Translations under genes and position numbers: made by a program
The notes under the pieces: model-generated
Database searches by the model: none
What the model was told of the DNA's origin: nothing
Seen by the model: only the letters and a program-made list of their open reading frames with translations
Part shown: in pieces, positions 57,470 through 64,000 of the stretch
Position numbering within the stretch: position 1 is the stretch's first letter
How the letters are laid out: every line of letters starts with the position of its first letter
DNA from: Phymorhynchus buccinoides
Lineage: Eukaryota; Mollusca; Gastropoda; Neogastropoda; Raphitomidae
Reading direction: 5' to 3'
DNA: 64,000 nucleotides
Assembly (NCBI GenBank): GCA_017654935.2
Contig: CM065686.1
Span: 30,742,591-30,806,590, forward strand

Positions 57470-57685
57470 GGCCGCAGCATTAGATAAATAGGCTAATAGT
57501 CCGTGAATGACCATAAGTGGGGACGGATGAAAATGGCCCAGGCCGGAACATTTTTGACCTCAAACATCTAGTGTCTGTCACTGGGACGGATAAAATTAAA
57601 AGCTAGCGGAACCTCTGCTGTGCATGTAAATGATGTGCTTGTGTGCACTGACTAACAGTTTCATCATACATAATGTAATCCCCTG

Positions 57686-57686
<1 letters not shown>

Positions 57687-57730
<44 letters not shown>
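57687..57730 (+). repeat. 44-nt poly-C tract
   Basis: Uninterrupted C. The region to 57934 then holds only TG-rich sequence. Confidence 0.9.
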
Positions 57731-57934
57731 TTGGTTTTTTCTCTCACTCTCACTGTTGTCTGTGTCGTGTCATTGAGTGTTCTGGTGTGTGTGTTGGCAC
57801 ATGTGTGATACTGTTAGTGTGTAGTGTGCGCATTTATGTGCTTGACTGTGTATACTGTATCGGTATGTGTGTGTGTACCTATATATTGTATGTAATTGGG
57901 GTATGGCTGCATGTTATTATGTCTTCAAAATTAA

Positions 57935-58580
57935 CTCTTTAGCACCATGGGCAAATGTATTCGCCCAGTACATCACACGGTTAAAATGAACGACAGTATT
58001 GGAAATGTTTTTAGCCTTTTTCGCCCAACTTTTGTACTTCATCGGGTAAGGGATAGGGTTAGAATCAGTTTATGGTTATTTTCGTCAGAATCAAAGATTT
58101 ATAATAATAATTTGAGAAAATAAACGACTGCACAAAGCGTTACCGTATGCGATCTTGGCATTTAACAGTAGCCATTTTTTCAGGAAATTCTCATGCTAAC
58201 AATGGCAACGCTGAATTTATAGGGTTTACGTTTTTTTCTTGCTGATTATTTTATTGTTTCAAGCTTTCTGTGGCATGACAATAACCCTAAACTGTTTCTA
58301 ACCCTATCCCTTACCTGATGAAGTACAAAAGTTGGGCGAAAGAGGCTAAAAACATTTCCGATAGTCATTTTTGTTAACCCATCACACTTCACTCCAACCA
58401 AATGCAAAGACATTCACTGCCAAATGCCCTGCCATGTGTTCTAGTTTCAGGGCGTACGTCAGTGATTTTCCCCCCCCCCCCCCCCCCCCGTTAAAGCGTT
58501 AACGCATGCACACTCAAAAAAATAGTTACCCCCTCTTGTCAGTTGAGATGCAACAGACAACCAAGTACGTAAAATACATG
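57935..58580. mobile_element. Dispersed repeat interrupted by a MITE
   Basis: Second copy of the element at 11286-11525: GGGCAAATGTATTCGCCC at the left, and CCAAATGCAAAGACATTCAC and ACTCAAAAAAATAGTTACC at the right. It is split by the insertion at 57981-58377 and carries a poly-C run near 58471-58489. Confidence 0.8.
57981..58377. mobile_element. TTAA-flanked MITE with long inverted ends
   Basis: A 397-bp insertion with TTAA at both edges. Inverted repeats extend about 85 bases. The left arm contains GGAAATGTTTTTAGCC and GTAAGGGATAGGGTTAGAA; the right arm carries their complements. No coding capacity; piggyBac-type by its target. Confidence 0.9.
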
Positions 58581-58594
58581 ACATGAGAAGAATT

Positions 58595-59900
58595 ACCATA
58601 TTTTACGGACAAGTACAAGGCGATACTTTTTTCCTCAATTGAGACCCTGCGTTGTGCCTAGTATATATGACTGAAATCTGATTGAACAGAGTTGTGAATT
58701 CCATTCATATCGTAAATATTTTGCAAACGAAAAAACAACAGGCTGAAATTGTAAATGCAGCCAACAAAGCAGACGACAGTCACACCTGTAGAGAAGGGTG
58801 GGTGGGTGTTTGAGTCAGGATATACAGCCCTGAAACAGTGAAAGTGGAAAATGTTGTCCACTAGCCTTTATTTTTTTTACCAGCCAAACCGAAAGTTTTA
58901 CCAGCCAAACTAACTGTACACATTTTTTTGTAAAGAAACCTCATTATGGAAAATAAGGCAGATAACTTACCACAGGTCTATAGGCTTGTTCACTCTCATT
59001 TTTCAGACCACAAACTGCTACATCCTTTCATATACTTATTTTGTTATTGTCCATCAAAATGTTGTAGTAGAAGTCCTTCATTCAGTTCATTCTTCTTGAA
59101 AGTCGTTAACATATTTCAGTATTCATCGCTGTGAGTGTGATGCTTCACTTTGAAGCCTAAAATAAAATTTCTGATATTTGTCTGCACCACTTGTTTTTTT
59201 GTTTTTCAAGAGGTGGAATCAAAATGATGGAAGAACAGGACAAGTTAATTGTTATCAGACTCATCCTCTGGGATGATATAATCTGACCAATCTGTGTACT
59301 TCAGTATTCTGTCCGCAGATACTGTCCACTTGATCTGATGTGTGCAAATTGCGTATCGTATTTCCGATCGTATTTCCGGTGCATAGGAAAACATGGATTG
59401 GGAAAGGAATCTTGCGCGAGAAAGAACATCGTTTTTTGCCCACTCGCATTTGGCGGGTGAAGTGAATTATAAACTCGCCAGGTTGTTTTTTTCACTCGCA
59501 ACTTTCAGGGCTGATATATGATCATGATATTGCAGCCTTGGTTTCGACAGCTGAAGACAATAACAATCATGGCAGACATAGCGTATTGTCCAGAGCTGAC
59601 TTCTGACTTTTCTGGGCTCTCTGAGTCTGACGCAGATGATGTGTATACTATAAGTGTTTCTTCAATTATGTCTCGAGACCCCGGTCATTGGACATTGGCC
59701 TATTAAAATTGAAAATGTCCTAAAATATTGTGTTGTCCCCTGTCAGGACAAATGTCTGATTACATTTTTATCAGTCATTGATTTCTGCAAGAGCCAGGAC
59801 ATTGTCCTAGATTGATTTCTCTTGTCTCAGGACAGTTTGTCCTTTCACTTTTTGTTCCTCAGTACACCACTGCTTCTTTACTGATATCCAGATAGTGTCG
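58595..59900. mobile_element. Second copy of the outer element of 30502
   Basis: Begins TTACCATATTTTACGGAC and AGTACAAGGCGATAC, and includes the uninterrupted site ATCTGATTGAACAGAGTTGT. Blocks near 59530-59640 (GTTTCGACAG, TTTTCTGGGCTCTCTGA) match 32100-32222. The right terminus was not found, and foreign sequence is inserted around 58790-59510. Confidence 0.6.
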
Positions 59901-61416
59901 TGAGTGTACCAGGGGCCGTGTTAACGCATGTTTTTTTAAATATTTGACGCGCTTTAAAAACAGGGTTCCCAGGTGCCTTTTAAGTCCTTGTGAATTGGGT
60001 TTTGGTCAACAGGCCTTTTAAGTGCTTTATTTCAGCAAATAGATCCTTTTAATTCATCAAGAGGTCCTTTTAATTTTTGAAAGGTACTGTTAAGTCCTGT
60101 TTTATTAAGAAACAAGGGCATCGCCGAGCGGCAGCAACGCATTGTAAGTGCATCGCCATGCAGCAGCAAGGCATTATGACAATGAAAACCCGGCCAGAGT
60201 TATGTCCTCTCCCCCCCCACCCCCCAATAAACAATATCCAGGGGTGGGATTTTGTCCGTTTTTTTCCGGAAATCTGGTATTTAATTTTTTTTTCCGACAT
60301 TGAAAAACAAAAATTCCGGCAAAAAATAAATATATTTCTTTAACCCTAGTAGCGCTGTTCCCGGATTGATCCGGGATAGCCTCCCCTAGAGCCAATAGCG
60401 GCTCCAAAAATATTCCGGGAAGCCCATATGACATCACAAAGCACTTATATAGCGGCCAATCATTGAATACTTGTGTACCTACCACACTACGTCATCAAAA
60501 AAGGGGTTGCGCTTGACATCACATGCATTAAATGCGGTATTTTCATTGGTTAAAGGGGTGAAAGAATTTTTTTTATTTGGGTCGATCTATTTCGGGGTCA
60601 GACTGAAGAGAATACAAATGGCGACCAGATTTTTACTGTCCATTCGAAGAGCTTTCCAGGCAGATTTTTGATGGTAGAGATAGTAATTAGGGCTTGAAAT
60701 GAGTCAGTTTAGATTATATTCACTGGAGAGTACGATGATGTGAGAATTTTGAACTTTTCAACGGAAAACGAAGTGAAAATTGATCGCAATGTTGCCGAGT
60801 TGCAACTTGGCGGCCGGCCGAGTGAATTTCTGCAGGTGCGATCTCGAACATTTCCAGGTATTTTGCTTTTTTCTGCTTGTTTTATACTAAAATCGACAAA
60901 GAATTAACGACTGAAGGTACTAATAAAGCTTTTCTGATGAAATTGAGCAACAAAATCATCGCAATATCGAAAATCGACGCCGATGTTCGCGGAAACCGAT
61001 CTTGCTACGGTTACGACTAACAATCAAAGACTTGACTTCGATTAGGTCTACCTTTATTTTAAACAAATTACCCGATAATTCCAAAGATGCCAGTGTCTAA
61101 ATGTCTTTGGATGATTATTCTTTTATTATTTGCACACCGTTCATCCATCGATCCAAGTTAAAGGCACAAAAATAGCCCGGAGAGTGGTTGCATTTAAAAT
61201 TTTTTTAACACACCTGTCCGTTCATTATTTAAAAAAAATTAATTAATGAAATCACACACAGTCTTACAATCACATTCATGCCAACCCATTTTATAGGCTT
61301 TATTTTATTGTATTTGTTTATTATTAATCAAATTTTGTTCAGGGGGTGGGCCGCGGGTTGTTGAAAATCTAGTTTTCCTTTTTTTTTTCTTTGGTCAAAT
61401 CCCACCCCTGAATATC
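59901..61416. other. Gene-free stretch of CDK12-like intron 1
   Basis: A TTAACCCTAGTAGCGCTGTT end-like sequence at 60351, with GATTGATCCGGG nearby, hints at one end of another TTAA element. No matching second end was found. Confidence 0.4.
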
Positions 61417-61629
<213 letters not shown>

Positions 61630-61739
61630 ATAGTTTACGACACGATTCAAAAGTAGTAGGCCGGAAACATGTCTGCCGCTTGGCAACATTGTAGTTCCGG
61701 GGGATAATTTATATACGAATGTTTTATACTGTTACTAGT

Positions 61740-62330
61740 GTTAGTGTCACATCCTGACACAACATTTGAAGAGTTATGTCTTGTAGTTCACGAGATACAG
61801 CTTGGACAATATATATATAGCGCAAAGAAGGAAATTTCGGTTTTCACGGTCACACTTCAAGGTCAAGATCATCATGGCGATAATTTATGCTTGGATGTTT
61901 TCTACTCTAGGGTATACAGTAGCACACACAATCTGAAGCGCTTCTGTTAAGTACAAATGTGGAAAATATGGCTTAAAACCCAATTTGTAGACCCCTACCA
62001 CTTTCAAGGCCTACCGATCTCCCGGACCGTGACATTGACCTTGACCGGTATGCCACCATCAGAACGGGCATAAGCCAAAGTACATACATGCCAAATTTGA
62101 AGATTAACACCAACGGTGTGGGAGTTATGGCCCCTTAAAGATTTTTGTTTTTCAAGGTCAAACTTCAAGGTCAAGGTCAGCACGGTGTTGATTAACGAAA
62201 GGAAGCTTCCTTTTCAAGCTGTCTACCCCTCTGCCAATTTTAATCAAAATCCAAACAGTAGTTTTTAAGATAATCGATACACAGACACACACACAGACAG
62301 ACAGACAGACACACACACAGACACCAACCG
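61740..62330. mobile_element. AGGTCA-rich repeat, second copy
   Basis: Shares GACCCCTACCACTTTCAAGG, CATAAGCCAAAGTACATACA and GTTATGGCCCCTTAAAGATT with 10560-11215, and ends in the same GACAGACAGACAGAC run. Contains the direct AGGTCA repeat in CTTCAAGGTCAAGGTCA near 62165. Confidence 0.8.
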
Positions 62331-62479
62331 ATCGCAATACCTCGGCCTCTGGCCTGCGAAGTGAATGGTCATGGGCAGGTATTGACTGGCACTGCACTTG
62401 CTTTGATCAACATGGCTTGTGACATGTCAGCGGTGACGTAAGCATTAAAAAAAAAAAGGTGGTTATGTGTGGGATAAGC

Positions 62480-62705
62480 CAGCTGTGTCCCAGGCCCATT
62501 GTGTCCCAGGCCCGAAGTGTCCCACTTCTGGTTGATCCCATTGTGTCCCAGGCCCGATATGTCTCAAAAGTGGGACATATCAGGCCTTGGACATGACGGG
62601 CCTGGGACACAATGGACCCAACTGTAAATTTGAGGATTCTGTTAGGTCCCAGGCCCAATAGGGCCCAGGCCCAACAGGTCCCAAGCCCAATAGGGCCCAG
62701 GAAAT
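62480..62705. repeat. GGGCCTGGGACACA minisatellite, left cluster
   Basis: About a dozen 15-17-base units, mostly as TGTGTCCCAGGCCC, with a switch of orientation near 62570-62610 (GGGCCTGGGACACAATGG). Confidence 0.85.
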
Positions 62706-62907
62706 TGGTGTAGTTGTTATTGCTTGTGTGTCGTGGCTATGGTATCGATGGTGGTGGTCTGCGTGTGTGTGTGCGTGCGCTCGCGCATGTGTGTGTGTGT
62801 GCATGTGTGCGTGAGTGTACATCACTACATAACTCTTAGTCTCTCTTGTCTCTCTTCTCTTTCTCTCTCTGTGTGTCTCTCTCTCTGTCTCTATGTGTCC
62901 GTCTCTG

Positions 62908-63031
<124 letters not shown>

Positions 63032-63067
63032 CAAAGACACCCACACATGCTGAAATGTATGTGTGAC

Positions 63068-63205
63068 ACATCGAGCCAGGGACCTAATGGGCCTGGACAC
63101 AACGGGCCTGGGACATATAGGGCCTGGGACACAACAAGATGGGACCTATTGGGCATGGGACATGTAGGTCCTGGGACACAACGGGCCTGAGACATACAGG
63201 GCTGA
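63068..63205. repeat. GGGCCTGGGACACA minisatellite, right cluster
   Basis: About eight units, GGGCCTGGGACACAAC and close variants, all in the orientation opposite to most of the left cluster. Confidence 0.85.
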
Positions 63206-63219
63206 CCCCGTTATGTGCA

Positions 63220-63981
63220 CAGGGCTCCCAATCGTCCCGGAAAACAAGGGGTCCCAGGAACCCCTTCACTTACACTGTTTTAGTTACAGTACAGAGGGTC
63301 CTAAAGGAGGGATAGAGGGTCCTATTCCCAATGACATTGTGAATGCTAAAATTAGTAAAAATAATTTTTATAGTGCAGGGATCATTCTTAGCACCGGTCA
63401 TCAGTCATTGACACATACAATTTTGAAATGACCTATTGTTTTTGCAGACAATAGGTCATGTGACATTAAGTTGACCTCATGTTTGTCAGTAACTTTAAAT
63501 GATTTTGATTTGTGCTGCAACTGATTCCATAGTGATCATCACATATCACATAAGGCTATAGTATAAGCCTTTTGCCCTCATTAGTGGTAAAAAAATTTCA
63601 TCAAATATCAATTGTTTTTTAAATATTTTATTTGCCCGTGGGTTTATTTTGGCTTGAGTGTATACTAACACTTAGCTTTATTTTTCATCATATTGACTTT
63701 GGTGAAACACTTCTATAAATAACTGTTCTTTTATTACTTTACATTGCATACTAACTTTCAATGTGCTCAAGTTGTATAATTTTCCTTTCTTTTCTTTTTG
63801 ACCTATTGTTTTAGAAAATGACCCATTATACTTTCTTCGAACTGGTCAAATTACGTATGATGTCCCGTGACAAGATTGATCCCTGTAGTGCATCCCTGGG
63901 ACCCTCTGCACAGTCTTTTAGAGGCTCCTTTAGAATTATAGTACTTCATAGATCCCCAAATGGGGGTCCCTGGGAGCCCTG
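63220..63981. mobile_element. 762-bp non-autonomous transposon with 6-bp duplication
   Basis: The left end CAGGGCTCCCAATCGTCCCG and the right end GGGTCCCTGGGAGCCCTG are inverted at CAGGGCTCCCA. TGTGCA occurs exactly at both flanks (63214-63219 and 63982-63987). Larger relative of 2613-2967. AT-rich interior without a usable frame. Confidence 0.88.
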
Positions 63982-64000
63982 TGTGCAGATAAGCCTAAAA

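Larger units (their letters stand above)
55033..57617. mobile_element. 2.6-kb hAT-like transposon remnant with nested insertions
   Basis: The left end CAGAGGTTCTGTTAACC is mirrored by GCTAGCGGAACCTCTG. CTGTG flanks both sides (55028-55032 and 57618-57622) as a 5-bp target duplication. Inside are a transposase-like frame (56498-56869, minus), a copy of repeat R2, the young MITE at 55817 and the M2 MITE at 57343. It lies in intron 1 of the CDK12-like gene. Confidence 0.7.

Overview
This is animal nuclear DNA: genes are split by GT-AG introns, coding density is very low, and microsatellites and fragmented transposable elements are everywhere. The three recognisable genes are metazoan. The repeat types (tRNA-derived SINEs, short elements with GAA tails, CR1/L2-like LINE 3' ends, many TTAA-flanked MITEs, kilobase-scale CT arrays) suggest a marine invertebrate. 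A mollusc, perhaps a gastropod, is my best guess; that is inference, not proof.

Region 1 (about 1-19 kb, + strand) is the 3' part of a Ral small-GTPase gene. The upstream exons, carrying the P-loop and switch regions, lie outside the window. One internal exon (5028-5202) carries the G4 and G5 motifs. It ends on a codon boundary and can be joined in frame to either of two terminal exons, 12102-12245 or 17357-17467. Both begin with the residues VFYDL and both end in a CaaX box (CILA or CTIL). The internal exon is preceded by at least five degenerate tandem copies of its own intron/exon junction. The G4 motif reads NMID where Ras-family proteins have NKxD.

Region 2 (about 19-39 kb) has no gene I can support. 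It holds a string of DNA transposons, several recognisable from terminal inverted repeats and target-site duplications, plus SINE and LINE pieces and a 110-nt poly-G tract.

Region 3 (39,003-45,001, - strand) is a complete inositol polyphosphate 1-phosphatase (INPP1) coding sequence. Five coding exons have consistent phases and encode 379 residues. Its introns hold (CA)n arrays, a roughly 20-copy 50-bp minisatellite and a long (GA)n array.

Region 4 (45-53.6 kb) is a transposon graveyard between two head-to-head genes. It contains several eroded LINE reverse-transcriptase C-termini, SINEs and MITEs.

Region 5 (53.6-64 kb, + strand) starts with the first coding exon of a CDK12/CDK13-type kinase gene (53982-54907). 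The rest of that gene lies beyond the window. The remainder is intron 1, filled with nested transposons, C/G homopolymers, CT and CA arrays and a 762-bp element with a 6-bp target duplication.

No operon, CRISPR array, rRNA or functional tRNA gene was found. The most unusual features are at the Ral locus: the splice-junction array, the altered G4 motif and the CaaX-switching terminal exons, one of which sits directly behind a (CT)n tract.
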